NCBI GenBank assembly: GCA_947172415.1
Contig: OX359196.1
Coordinates: 1,676,501 to 1,740,500 of the forward strand
Length of the DNA: 64,000 nt
Reading direction: 5' to 3'
From: Chondrosia reniformis
Lineage: Eukaryota; Porifera; Demospongiae; Chondrillida; Chondrillidae
In this document: one piece after another, positions 37,301 through 48,905 of the stretch
Position numbering within the stretch: the first letter of the stretch is position 1
Layout: each line of letters begins with the position of its first letter
The notes under the pieces: generated by a model
What the model was told of the DNA's origin: nothing
The model's input: only the letters and a program-made list of their open reading frames with translations
Databases searched by the model: none
Translations under genes and position numbers: made by a program

Positions 37301-40300
37301 CAAAGCATCCATGCATGTTGCTCCGTTCTGACAAATACTCTCCTGACAGAAGTCAATGTCTGTCTCACAGAATGGTCCAGTATAGCCAGGAGAACAGGCA
37401 CAGGTGAAGCTATTAACACCATCAACACAGGAACCATTATTTGTACAGTTGCTTGAAGCACAGTCATCTATGTTGATTTCACAGAGGGTACCTTCAAATC
37501 CAGTGACACAATCACAAGTAAATGATTGGACCCCATCAATACACGAACCTCCATTTCTACAAACCATTTCAGTACAGTCATCAATATTGTGTTCACAGAC
37601 AGTACCATTGAAGCCTCCAACACATTCACAGGTGTAACCACCCACTTCATCCAGACACGTTCCTCCATTCATGCACGGTTCTGGTTGACAATCATCTATA
37701 TTGGTCTGACATAGTGCATCAGTGTAACCAGCTGGGCAGGTACACATAAACGAATTTACACCATCTACACAGGTGCCTCCATTGAGGCAAGGGGCTGGCT
37801 CACATTCATCAATATTAGTCCCACAGAAATCTCCAGTAAATCCATCTTGGCAAAGACACTCGTATGTATTTACTTGATTAACACATTGGCCAAGATTTTG
37901 ACAGACAACATCCTGGCATTCATCAATATCCTGTTCACACAACAGTCCCGTAAATCCAGGTAAACAGGAACAAGAATACATTGCCAATCCATCCACACAT
38001 GTCCCATTATTGAAGCAGCTTCCATCAGCACAATCATCTGGATTAGTCTGACATTGATTACCTTCATAGCCAGTTGAACAGTCACAGGCAAACGAATTAA
38101 CACCATCAATGCACTCACCGCCATTCATGCAAGATGTTGAGGTGCAATCATCAATATTAGTAGCACATTCTGTCCCAGTGTAACCTTCTACGCAAATGCA
38201 TGAGTAGCCATTAACTCCATCAACACATGATCCTCCATTTAGACAAGAAGTGTTAGTACAATCGTCAATGTTAACATTACAGAGGTTTCCTGTAAAGCCA
38301 ACTAAACAGTGACAGCTAAAGGAATTGATACCATCTTCACAGGAGGATCCATTCTGACAGGGATTGGGTGAACATTCATCAACATTCTCCTCACAGAGAA
38401 CACCAGTAAAGCCGGCTTCACAGGTGCAATTAAAGCTGTTAAAGCCATCAGTGCAGTTGCCTTGGTTACCACAAGGGGAAGAGGCACAATCATCAATATT
38501 AGTTTCACATTCATTTCCAGTAAATCCTTCAACACAGGAACAAGTATGGGAGTTAATTCCATCCACACAAGTTCCTTCATTCTGACATGTAGCTCCTTCA
38601 CAATCATCAATATTAGTCCCACAAGTTGAACCGGAGTACCCTACTGGACAATCACATGTGAATCCATTGACCTCATCTGTACAGTTGCCTCCATTCTTGC
38701 ATGGGCTGGGGTCACAATCATTAATGTCAATCCCACAGGTGTTTCCAGTATATCCTGTGGCACATTTGCAACTGAAGGAATTTATCTCATCAATGCAAGT
38801 TGCACCATTCAGACAAGGATCATTAAAGCATTCATCAATGTCTGTTTGGCATGTTGCACCAGTGAATCCAGGATTACACTGACAAGAGAAGCTATTTACT
38901 GCATCACTGCAGGAGCCATTATTAACACATGGGCTTGAAGCACAGTCATCTATGTCCACTTCACATAATTCTCCTTCATAACCATTAACACAAAGGCAAC
39001 TTGCTGAATTAATTCCATCAATACATGATCCACCATTTAAGCAACTAACTTCAGCACAATCATCATCATTAGTCTGACAGACTGATCCTGAAAACCCTTC
39101 AGTACAATTACAAGTAAAAGAATTGATGTCATCTTGACAGTTGCCACCATTTCTGCAAGGACTGCTTGCACATTCATTAATATCAGTTTCACAATTTGTA
39201 TCCTCAAAACCTGAAGGGCACATGCAAGAATAACTGTCAACGCCATCGGAACAAACCCCCCCATTAAGGCAAGGTTGCGGGGCACAATCATCAATATCTA
39301 CTTGACACAATGTTCCATTGAACCCAGGCAGACAATCACAAGAATAAGAAGACGGGATCGCATTAATTGTGCAGGTTGCTCCATTTTGGCAACTATTGGT
39401 GTCACAAGGGTCAATGAAAGTTTCACAATCTGGTCCTGTATACCATGACACACATGCACAGGTATAGCTGTTGATCCCATCGATGCAAGTTCCTGAATTC
39501 ATACAAGCAGATGATGTGCAATCATTAATATTAGTATCACAAGTGGTTCCATTATAACCTGAAGGACATTCACAAGTGTATCCATTCACTAGATCAGTGC
39601 AGTTTCCTCCATTTGAGCAAGGAGGAGGTGAACAATCATCAATATTCCGACCACAATCAGCCCCTTCATAACCAGCTACACAATCACAGGAGAAGGTAGC
39701 TATTCCATCTTCGCAGGTACCACCATTCTGGCAGGGGTCACTAGCACATTCATCAATGTCAGTTTGACAGAGATCACCTTCAAAACCAGAAGTGCAGTCA
39801 CAAGTAAATGAGTTTACACCATCATTACATGTTCCACCATTCATACATGGGCTACTATCACATTCATTCACATTAGTTTCACAATTGGTTCCATTGAAAC
39901 CTGCGGCACAATCACATGTAAAACTATTTGTTCCATCGATGCAAGTGCCTCCATTTTGGCAATTGATACCTTCACAATCATTGATGTCAATTTCACACTG
40001 GGTCCCATTAAAACCGGCTTGGCAGCTACAAGTGTAGCTGTTTATGCCATCAGTGCAAGTTCCACCATTTTGACAGGGACTAGGGTTACAATCATCTACA
40101 TCAATCTCACAATTATTTCCCATGTACCCTGCAACACACCGACAAGTATAATTATTAATTCCATCAATACAAGTTCCTCCATTCATGCAAGATACTCCCT
40201 CACATTCATCAATATTTGTCTCACAAAGGTCTCCACTAAAACCAGGTTGACATGCACACTCAAACATATTTGTTGCATCAGCACATGTTCCACCATTCTC

Positions 40301-43300
40301 ACAAGGATTTGGTTCACAGTCATCGATATTGATTTGGCAATTTTCACCTGTAACTCCAGCAATGCAACTACAAGAGTAGCTATCTATTCCATCAACACAA
40401 GTACCTCCAAGGCCACAATTTACTCCTTCACAGTCGTCAATATCAGTTTCACATAAAGATCCTGTGAAACCAGCTTGGCAAGTGCAATTGAATGAATCAA
40501 TGTCATCTACACAAGTACCTTGATTTAGGCAAGGTCTGCTGGCACATTCATCAATTTCAATCTCACAATCAGAGCTGGTATATCCTGCCACACAGGAACA
40601 GCTGTATGTATTCACCCCATCAATACAGGTGGCACCATTTTGACAAGGAGATGTTGAACAGTTATCAATATTTATTTCACATTTAGTACCTGTGTAACCA
40701 TCAACACAGGCACAAGTGTATGAGTTGACTCCATCACTGCAATTTCCTCCATTAAGGCAAGGTTCAGGTACACAGTCATCAATATCAACATCACAAGTAC
40801 CACCAGTATATCCATTGTTACACACACAGCTGAAACCATTTATACCATCTACACAAGTTGCACCATTTTGACAAGGAACTTCTGCACACTCGTCAATGTT
40901 GGTTTGACAGTGCTTACCAGTGAATCCGGAAACACAGAGGCAACTAAAATCATTAAGGCCATCACTACAGGTCCCATTATTTCTACAAGGATTGGGTTCA
41001 CAGTCATTGATGTTGGTGTCACACAGCTCTCCTGTATAACCTGCAGCGCACTGACACATATAGTCATTGGTACCATCAACACATCTGCCACCATTCTGAC
41101 AAGTAACTGTCTCACATTCATCAATGTCAGTTGCACAGGTCATGCCCGTAAACCCATCTGGACAAGAGCATGTGAATGCATTGACATCATCTGAACAAGT
41201 ACCACCATTTATACAAGGACTAGAGTCACAATCATCAATATTAACTTCACAATTAAATCCAGTAAAACCAATGGGGCAGGAACATGTATAATTGTTATTT
41301 CCATCAATGCAGATCCCGCCATTTTGACAAGGATTAGAAGTGTGTGTAGATGTCTCTGAAGCAATTGTCACTGTACAATCATCTATATTTGTTTCACAAT
41401 GACTTCCTGTATACCCCAATGGACATTCACAGGAGAATTCAGCAATTCCATCAGTACAGTTGCCACCATTTGCACAAGGATTTGGATCACACTCATCAAT
41501 ATTCACATCACAGTCCCTTCCCGTAAAACCAGACACACAGGCACAAGAATAATCATCTATTTCATCCACACATGTTGCTCCATTCTGGCAAGGAGAATCA
41601 GAACAGTCGTCAATGTCTGTTTCACAGAGCAGGCCTGTATAACCTTCCACACAGTCACAGCTGTAAGAATTATCTCCATCTACGCACTCTCCCCCATTCT
41701 TACACGGATTTGTTTCACATTCATCGATGTTTATTTCACAGTTTGGACCGGTAAACCCCTGCTCACATGAACAGCTGTAACTATTGACACCATCATTGCA
41801 GGTGCCCCCATTTTCACACACTGTTGAGTTACAATCATCCACATTAATATTGCATCTGGAACCAGTGAATCCATTCAAACAGGTGCAAGTATAACTTGCT
41901 ACGCCATCTTCACACATGCCTCCATTTATACAAGGGTTTGGGTTACATTCATCATCGTTTACCTCACAGTTTGTACCAGAAAACCCGTTGGTACATTGGC
42001 AAGTATAAGCATTGATGAAATCAATGCAGCTTCCTCCATTTTCACAAGGGTCCGATTCACATTCATCAATGTCTACTGAGCAAGATGGTCCAGAATATCC
42101 AGACAAACAGTTACATGTAACATTATTAATACCATCACTACAGGTAGCTCCATTTTGACATGGATCACTGGCGCAGTCATCTATATTTATGTCACAATCA
42201 TTACCAGTATAACCAGTTAGGCAAATACATGAATACCCATTAATCCTGTCCACGCATGTGGCACCATTTATACAGGGATTTTCAGCACATTCATCTATAT
42301 CCACTTCACACTGATCACCTTCATATCCCTCGACACAAGCACAGGAATAGTCATCAACAGCATTGGTACAGTTTGCACCATAAAAACAAGGATTAGGAGA
42401 GCAATTGTCTATTACATGGCCACATTGCGAGCCAGTGTAACCTGCTGCACAGGAACATACGTAAGATGCTAGGCCATCCATACAGGTCCCACCATTATGG
42501 CAGGGGTCAGGGTCACAATCGTCTTCATTAGTTTGACATTTTTGGCCAGAATATCCAATTGGGCAATTACATGTATAGGAACCATTTGAGTTTTGGCAAG
42601 TCCCACCATTGAAGCAAGGTGAGTCATCACATTCATTTATATCAGATTCACAGTTAACACCAGTATAGCCTGACTGACATATACATTGGTATTCTGTACT
42701 GGATTGCCTTCTCTTTCTGCCATTCTCATTATCTTCACCCATACCTGTTTCGTTGTGTAAATTTTCTACACAAATACCCCCATTCATACAGGGGTTGCTG
42801 CTACACACTATCTCTGGTGTCTGACAAAACTGACCACTGTAGCCCTGAGAACAAGAACATATAATAGATACTTCTTCTTCACCACTTCCATTTCCACTTC
42901 CACTACCAGTGCCAGTCCCACTTCCACTACCAGTGCCAGTCCCACTCCCTGTTCCTGTGCCAGTCCCACCTCCTGTTCCAGTGCCAGTCCCACCTCCTGT
43001 TCCAGTGCCAGTCCCACGCCCTGTTCCAGTGCCAGTCCCACGCCCTGTTCCTGTGCCAGTCCCACCCCCTGTTCCTGTGCCAGTCCCACCCCCTGTTCCT
43101 GTGCCAGTCCCACTCCCTGTTCCTGTGCCAGTCCCACCCCCTGTTCCTGTGCCAGTCCCACCCCCTGTTCCTGTGCCAGTCCCACCCCCTGTTCCTGTGC
43201 CAGTCCCACCCCCTGTTCCTGTGCCAGTCCCACGCCCTGTTCCAGTGCCAGTCCCACCCCCTGTTCCAGTGCCAGTCCCACCACTACTAGAGTAATCAAA

Positions 43301-46300
43301 GTCCAGGTCTAGACATTCATTTCCATCAGAATTTGTATCTATCTTAAATTGTATACATCCTTCTGGTTCATTAGTACCACATCCACTGAAGGATAGCTGA
43401 ACCAATTTCCCATGAAAAAAGGCCTCTGTTTGTGATAAAGCTGTTCGATCAACCTGAACAATAAAAATAAACATGGAGTCAACTATGACAAGAACTTTCA
43501 AATACATAGCTTCCTAAATGTAAGTACATGTTAACATTTAATTATGTAATGATATTCTTACATTAAGGAAAGTTATACTTGCTCTGGGTCCATCTCCATC
43601 GCGGCTGAAAGTGAAACCTGAGCCACTTAGCCCTTCTACCCAAGTACCATTATCAAACTGCACACGAAGGCCAGATATGCTTTCAACATTACAGTGTTGG
43701 TGAAGAGGGATGCCATTTTTCCACTGGGCAATTACAGGTTCACAAGTATCTTTAGTAGCTATGCCTTTTGAACCTCCGAAACTGAACACCTGAACTTGAG
43801 TATTGCTAAGAGTGCTATGATCTCTGTCCCAGGAGAGAGGTACAACACGATGGGAAGAACAAGTACCATTGTAGCTGTAATCACCTTTAGATGACACACA
43901 GGAACCACCATTTTGGCATTGACATTGTTGAACTATAGTCTCACAGTTTGTACCAGAGAATGCACTTGGGCAGTTGCAAGTAAATCCATTGTGCTCATCA
44001 ACACAAGTTCCTCCATTCAAACAGGGATTGCCTTCACAATCATCTACATCATACTGACATTTATTTCCAGTATAACCGGGAGGACACAGGCAGCTGTAAG
44101 ATTTACCGTGAACGTAACAGGTACCACCATTACGACAACGGTTCTTCTTGCACCGATTGACAGGTGTTTCACACTCTTCACCAGTGTAGTCTGCAGAACA
44201 AACACATGTGTAGCCATCCACTTCATCTACACAATCACCTCTACCATTGCAGGATTCATCAGTGCAATCATTGATATTAACTTCACACCTGACACCAGTA
44301 AAGCCAGCAGTACATTGACAATCAAATGAGAGATGTTGATCAACACAGCTACCTTCATTAAGACAAGCTCCTTCATAGCAGTCATCAATAGATTGGTCAC
44401 AGTCATCCCCAGTGTAGCCTGGCAGGCAGGTACATGAATAGGAGTCAGTGGAAACAGCAGTGCATGCTCCATGTTCACAAGGACCACTTGAACAAGCATC
44501 CGTTTCAGTGTCACAGTGCCTTCCAGTGTATCCATCAGAACACAGACAACTGTAAGAGTTAATCCCATCCATACATGTTGCCCCATTCTCGCACATGTGA
44601 GTTTCACATTCATCAATGTTGTCATCACACTGTTCTCCAGTATAACCCGCTTCACAGGCACACTCCAAGTCGGAGCCATCTGTAATACAAGTGCCACCAT
44701 TGTGGCAATAGTCAGAGTTACAGGATGAAGTGGTTATGTGGCAGTGTTCCCCAGAATATCCTTCAGGACACTGACAGGAGCTGTCAGATTCATCATTACT
44801 GCTGGTACATTCACCACCATTAATACATATGCCATTTTCTGAACAAACATCCACACCTACGTACATATACAGCAATAATGATGGTATCTGATAGATTAAG
44901 CAAACATACGTACGTACGTACGTACGTACATATCTATAGAGGACTCTAGTATGTACGTACGTAAGAATATGTTCGTAATCATAAAAGGAAAAAAGCAACA
45001 GAAACAATTGCCGGGAATCAAACCCAGGACAGATGGTTATGACCACCAGTGCTCTGCCGCTGAGCTACAATTGCCACAGCAATGCTGGATTCATGTTTCC
45101 CTCTTATACAAACTGCAAAGTAAGTAATTAGTGTCAGTCACACTAATTTATGTATATAATGGTGATTTCATTTATCAGTACAGGCTGACAATCAGCATAC
45201 ATGCTATCTAGTATACGTATATACGTACGTAGGTAGATATATTGTCCCATGAGAATAAAGTCTTATTGAGCATCAGCTCATATATTGCTGATGAAGACCT
45301 CCGGGTCGAAACGTCCAGAAATAGTAAATTCATGTTTTTGATGTTCAATAAGACTTTATCTCATAATGATCGCAACAAGCACTCATTATTCCTTCATATA
45401 TTGTCCCATATACGTACATACGTATGTATGTATAAAATATGTATAAATTACATACAGACATATGTATGTACATAGGTACATGATAAGTAAATATTCACTG
45501 AAAATATTATGTTGCCGTAGTCTAATCTTGGCTGGGGGATCAAAGTTCTACTAAATTGGCAACTAGTGATTGTCTCCCAGTCAACCAAAATGTAAAAAAA
45601 GTCATCAAAGAACCACAGACAGCTGTTTCATCCTCATTTGGGCTCATCAGTATGGTGAACTTAATGATGGTGAGTTTGGATGACTGTCTCCACTTATTAA
45701 TCAACCACAAGTGAAACACTTGTGGTTTCATTATAAGTAAAGATGGAGGCTGCAGTCTAACCAAGACGTAATACATTCCAGTGAATATTTTTATCATCAT
45801 AGCCTTTGCACAGGCTCTATTCAATTAACTCCCTTCGTTTATATGTAGGTACATGTATATGTAGGTACATGTAGGTACATGTATATGTATGTATGTACAA
45901 AATTCTAACCTGTTGTGAAGTTAGCACCTGGGCCCCCCACTTTAAAGAGCATGCAGCCTGTCAAATGGGGACATGAGATTTGCATTCTCATAAATTGTCC
46001 AGTTAACGCATCAGTGTCTATGGTTAGCTCATTTGACACCTGAAATTTTAGATAACATATACATTAATTGAATTGAAGTGATAATCAAACCACAAGTAAT
46101 CATTCTCAAACATTATGTAGAGGAAAAAACACAAAAGAAGCAATTACTGGGAATCAGAGCTGGTTATGACCACCAGTGCTCTGCCACTGACCTACAAAAT
46201 TGTCACAGCAATGCTCCATTCAATGTTTTCCCTCTTACACTAACTACAAAGTAGGTAATTAGTTGCCATTCACACTGATTAGTTGATAATCTAAAAACCA

Positions 46301-48905
46301 GCCCATACGTATATGTACATAATACCTACCTTCTCAGATGTCAGCTAGAACTATAAGATTAAGAGCATTTATAGTGTCTAAGTATATAAATTGAATTTTA
46401 TGCCCAACCTACAAAAATGCAATCCACTGTATATAAAGGATTCATGGACAAAAGATATGAGGGTCTATAAAGACTTTATCTATACAGCCAGGTATTCACA
46501 CATTTGATGAATGTGCATGTACGTAGACTGCTTGATTTGGAAAACAACTTTGAAAAAGATGGCTAAAATCACAGTATATGATTAATCCATTATATTGTTT
46601 CCCATATGTGGTATGTAGTAGTTAGTACTACAAGCACGACACATACATACATATGTATGTATGTATGTAGAGGTTTAAAACAGGTCCAGCATGCTATTAA
46701 TGCTATGCATAGCTAAGACTGTAAAAGGAATTACCCTTTGCAAGATCACCACTTATCACCATAACTAAGACATACATATACCATGACTTGTGGTGTGTGT
46801 GACTAGTGTGATGCACTTGGAATGCGTGGGTGATCCCATACGCTCATAAACTAAAGCCTATGACCTATTGTTAGTGTAGGATGGCCACAGTAATGAAATT
46901 CATAGTCCATAAAAAATAACTATAGCCTTATACAAGTTGGTGTCAGATATCTCTTTTACAGTAGTTTTCCATATATGTACATTATACGTAGGTCAGGATG
47001 TTAAATTGCTTATGCAGCATGTGTCCTTATGGCAGACAGCATCTTTACATGAAGCATACAATATGTAGAGATAGAGGGCACTATTTGTATAATAAGTTTG
47101 AGAGGGCACTTTTTGTATAATAAATTTGAGAGGGCACTATTTGTATAATAAGTTTGCTGGCTACTAAAATTAGTTGAACTGCTAGAAAGGTTTTACTGTC
47201 CATTCTGAGTTTGGATATTATGATTACTCAAGCCTGTGAATATGTGACTGAACCCTCAGTAACCATCCTACATTTACTGAAATGACACAGACATAGTTGT
47301 GTGACTGGATCATATACGCATATGTCAGCATTTGTAATGTAATGATGAATTTGAATATTCTCAGTTGATTTCATTGGTAAAGACTATATTTAATATATTA
47401 ATTATATATAGCAGACTATACCAGATGTTAAAAACAGCATTCCAAAGTGTAAATTGTCATTAAACATTTCAAAACTGGGAGGGCCAGCGGTAAGTACGTA
47501 TATGAGTTAAAACACGATATGTATTTGTAAACATTCAGTTTCATGACTACAAAAATCTTACAAAGACAAGTTTCATCTTCAGTTATTAATGCAGCATCAA
47601 GGGACATGTACTCATGTACTCATGGGACTAACAATATAGTATATCTAAATGTATCCACTTTACTAAAACTTACAGTTAAATGTGTTTCTTGCCATTTTTG
47701 TTGGAGTTCAAAACCAGTGTGATCTATTTCTATCCATTCTGACTGTTGAATCTCTAAGGATGTTATATCACAGCCACCATTTGGAGCTAAATTCAGTTCT
47801 GTTGATCCTTTGACAATCCTTCTAGATGTTCCAGTCAGCACTGCATAGACATTTGGGCTTTCTTCTGAGAACTGAAGAGTCGTGACACTGGTATCACTAC
47901 TGAGTGCTTGGCGGGAGAATCGAATGCCACAACCTACACAAATATGCACTGTGAGCTAGGGAGAAGCCATGTACTTACACTGTGCAGTATCATTCAAAAA
48001 TATTATATACTTGGTTGGTGGTTCATTATATAGGACAAACACCTTCTCAGAGTGTAAGACTCTGATCCTAAGTTTATTCAACAAATTTGTATCAAGTTAA
48101 AAAAACATTTATCAAATAAAGTCTCACTAACACTTACCATGTAAATTAAAAGGCAAACAAGTGAAAATAGTAGTGTTATATAACAATTTACATGTATTGT
48201 ACAAATTACATCTACAACACAGTTTGAATTTCGATACTTTACATGCATAGCGTACAAAGCTTAAAATCTTCTCACACTTCTCAGATATAAAGTGTTATAA
48301 CTTAATGGGGCTGGAAAACTGAGCATCAAGTACTTGCTAAAGGTGGCATAAAATCTTACTTCTACTTTCTAGGTTATAAATAAAGGTTATTTAATTTACA
48401 GTTACGGATTTCAACGAAACCAATGCAAGAATTGAGGTTCCATTTATAAACTAGTTAAGCACTTCCTTATACTCGTATATGGTTTCATCAAATCAGCCAA
48501 CCGTTGAACGATCATGTCATAGGATCATAGGGTCAGCGGAAGAAAAATACTGAACCCTAATAGGCTATATTCGGTCGCTTTTACAGGCATTCGGTAAACA
48601 CACTGCGATACTAAATTGAAATACTTCAGCAACTCTTACATATCACACTCACTTCTATAGTGGTCTTCGCATTTTCCAGTGATACTATCGTACGTCCTCC
48701 TAAAATCACAATGACAAAGCCCTCTTTCGCATTCTTGGCAGTATCCGTGTATGAAAGAACAGTGGTTTACACTTGCTTGGGACGTGTAGACGATGTCTCC
48801 TTCATCTCGTCTAACGATGAATTGTCCATCCGTGAGTTCGCAAATTGCAAATGATACTATGAACACTATTGTTCCAGGGAAGAAGATCTTCATTATTTTC
48901 TTCAT
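34302..48905 (-). CDS. Gene B: giant EGF-repeat single-pass transmembrane receptor with two domain X copies
   Basis: Twelve exons (5' to 3'): 48905-48653, 47933-47674, 46039-45910, 44856-43562, 43453-36655, 36325-36194, 36049-35954, 35889-35808, 35507-35425, 35122-35032, 34833-34722 and 34481-34302. All phases agree; the total is 3170 residues. Order: signal peptide ([20 protein letters not shown]); a small Cys-rich segment; divergent domain X (about 85-214); about nine EGFs; a clear domain X (to about 700); a Gly-Thr repeat; 53 EGFs, mostly calcium-binding type (DIDEC or NIDDC starts); one laminin-EGF-like module ([16 protein letters not shown]); three more EGF-like modules; a transmembrane helix ([23 protein letters not shown]); and a tail of about 100 residues with [14 protein letters not shown] and an acidic EPDDDD patch. 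It has no LNR, DSL or ankyrin repeats, so it is not Notch or Delta. I infer an adhesion or signalling receptor. Confidence 0.88.
36403..36580. mobile_element. 178-bp MITE in a gene B intron
   Basis: Terminal inverted repeats of 31 bp: the left end TACGGTACGTACGGAAATGG continues into CGTTTCCATTC, and the right end is its reverse complement with two differences. The interior is rich in GAAGTT and AACTTC. No coding capacity. Confidence 0.75.
36655..42870 (-). repeat. 53 EGF-like domains encoded in one uninterrupted exon
   Basis: The exon (36655-43453) is 6.8 kb long. By eye I count 53 EGF modules of mostly 38 residues with the pattern C-x4-C-x5-C-x8-C-x-C-x8-C. Most start with (D/N)-(I/V)-(D/N)-(E/D)-C and carry the Asn/Asp and aromatic residues of calcium-binding EGFs. 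Many have C2-x4-(S/T)-C3 (for example CQNGGTC), the O-fucose consensus, and several have C-x-S-x-P-C (for example CASSPC, CESDPC), the O-glucose consensus. The first module has an insertion with a basic RKRR. Unlike the FN3 array, the modules are well diverged in sequence. Confidence 0.92.
42707..42718 (-). other. Candidate furin-type cleavage motif RKRR in EGF 1 of gene B
   Basis: The insertion in the first EGF after the Gly-Thr repeat reads [23 protein letters not shown] followed by Gln-Ser matches the proprotein convertase consensus R-x-(K/R)-R. If cut, domain X would be separated from the EGF stalk unless the halves stay associated through disulfides. Confidence 0.5.
42899..43290 (-). repeat. 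24-bp coding minisatellite: Gly-Thr repeat
   Basis: On the plus strand the unit is CCAGTCCCACCCCCTGTTCCTGTG with small variants, about 16 copies. It encodes an 8-residue Gly/Thr unit (G-T-G-T-G-(G/R/S)-G-T). The tract links domain X to the 53-EGF stack. The period divides by three, so other frames are also open by default. Confidence 0.9.
43298..43900 (-). other. Domain X copy 2 of gene B
   Basis: It spans the intron 43454-43561. Landmarks: [56 protein letters not shown], the phase-0 intron, [21 protein letters not shown]. It matches gene A copy 1 residue for residue at most landmarks, including VDR directly after the intron. Confidence 0.8.
43900..44856 (-). other. N-terminal EGF block of gene B (about nine modules)
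   Basis: The 5' part of exon 43562-44856 encodes [17 protein letters not shown] and following EGF modules, several of calcium-binding type ([32 protein letters not shown]). The last is short ([11 protein letters not shown]) and runs straight into domain X. Confidence 0.85.
44981..45195 (-). repeat. tRNA-derived SINE-like repeat, copy 2 (best cloverleaf)
   Basis: A 71-nt minus-strand cloverleaf can be drawn at 45074-45004: acceptor GCAATTG/CAATTGT (7 bp with one G-U), D arm GCTC AGCGGCA GAGC, an anticodon stem GGTGG/CCATC with a six-base loop TCATAA, and a T arm CTGGG/CCCGG. The loop suggests descent from a CAT (Met) tRNA with one loop base lost. Downstream on the minus strand is a TTTTTT Pol III terminator-like run. 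It lies in a gene B intron. Confidence 0.75.
45251..45395 (+). mobile_element. Fold-back insertion F5 with hammerhead-like core and 14-bp target duplication
   Basis: Perfect 14-bp direct repeats ATATATTGTCCCAT flank it (45237-45250 and 45396-45409). Arms 45255-45275 and 45339-45359 pair over 21 nt with one G-U. The interior has CTGATGA (45288), a GACC/GGTC stem, then GAAAC (45308). It ends in ATGATCGCAACAAGCACTCATTATTCCTTC, shared with F2 and F4. A long target duplication suggests RNA-mediated insertion rather than a cut-and-paste transposon. Confidence 0.7.
45540..45840. repeat. Dispersed repeat, copy 2 (in a gene B intron)
   Basis: Collinear with 23470-23935: GGCAACTAGTGATTGTCTCCCAG near the left, CCACAAGTG in the middle, CCTTTGCACAGG and CAATTAACTCCCTTC at the right. 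No coding capacity. Confidence 0.5.
46120..46310 (-). repeat. tRNA-derived SINE-like repeat, copy 3
   Basis: Same layout as copy 2, but the B-box region is deleted (ACTGGGAATCAGAGCTGG) and the A box is mutated. The flank with TTTTCCCTCTTACACTAACTAC is conserved. Confidence 0.65.
47068..47152. repeat. 28-bp minisatellite, three copies, in a gene B intron
   Basis: AGAGGGCACTATTTGTATAA followed by TAAGTTTG is repeated three times with minor changes. Confidence 0.85.

Larger units (their letters stand above)
45910..47933 (-). other. Divergent domain X copy 1 of gene B
   Basis: Exons 47933-47674 and 46039-45910. It begins [14 protein letters not shown] and ends [19 protein letters not shown]. 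It keeps the phase-0 intron at the equivalent place, a Val just after it, and the C-x5-GC of the second half, but lacks the HRVVP and FGG-KG landmarks. Its relation to domain X is therefore weaker than for the other three copies. Confidence 0.55.

Noticed and set aside
39792..41770. Plus-strand frames opposite the EGF exon (for example 39956-40456)
   Set aside because: Antisense to well-supported EGF coding sequence; low-complexity Thr/Ile/Ser composition typical of antisense EGF.
42808..43299. Open frames on both strands over the Gly-Thr repeat (Pro-Val-rich and Leu-Ala-rich)
   Set aside because: Shadow frames of a 24-bp repeat inside the gene B exon.
36655..44856. Gene B as Notch, Delta/Jagged or Crumbs
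   Set aside because: Dozens of calcium-binding EGFs suggest it, but there are no LNR, DSL, laminin-G, RAM or ankyrin regions, and domain X is absent from those families.
45004..45074. A functional tRNA-Met gene
   Set aside because: The cloverleaf is good, but the anticodon loop has only six bases and two other copies with homologous flanks are degenerate, so a SINE is more likely. tRNAscan-SE plus expression data would settle it.
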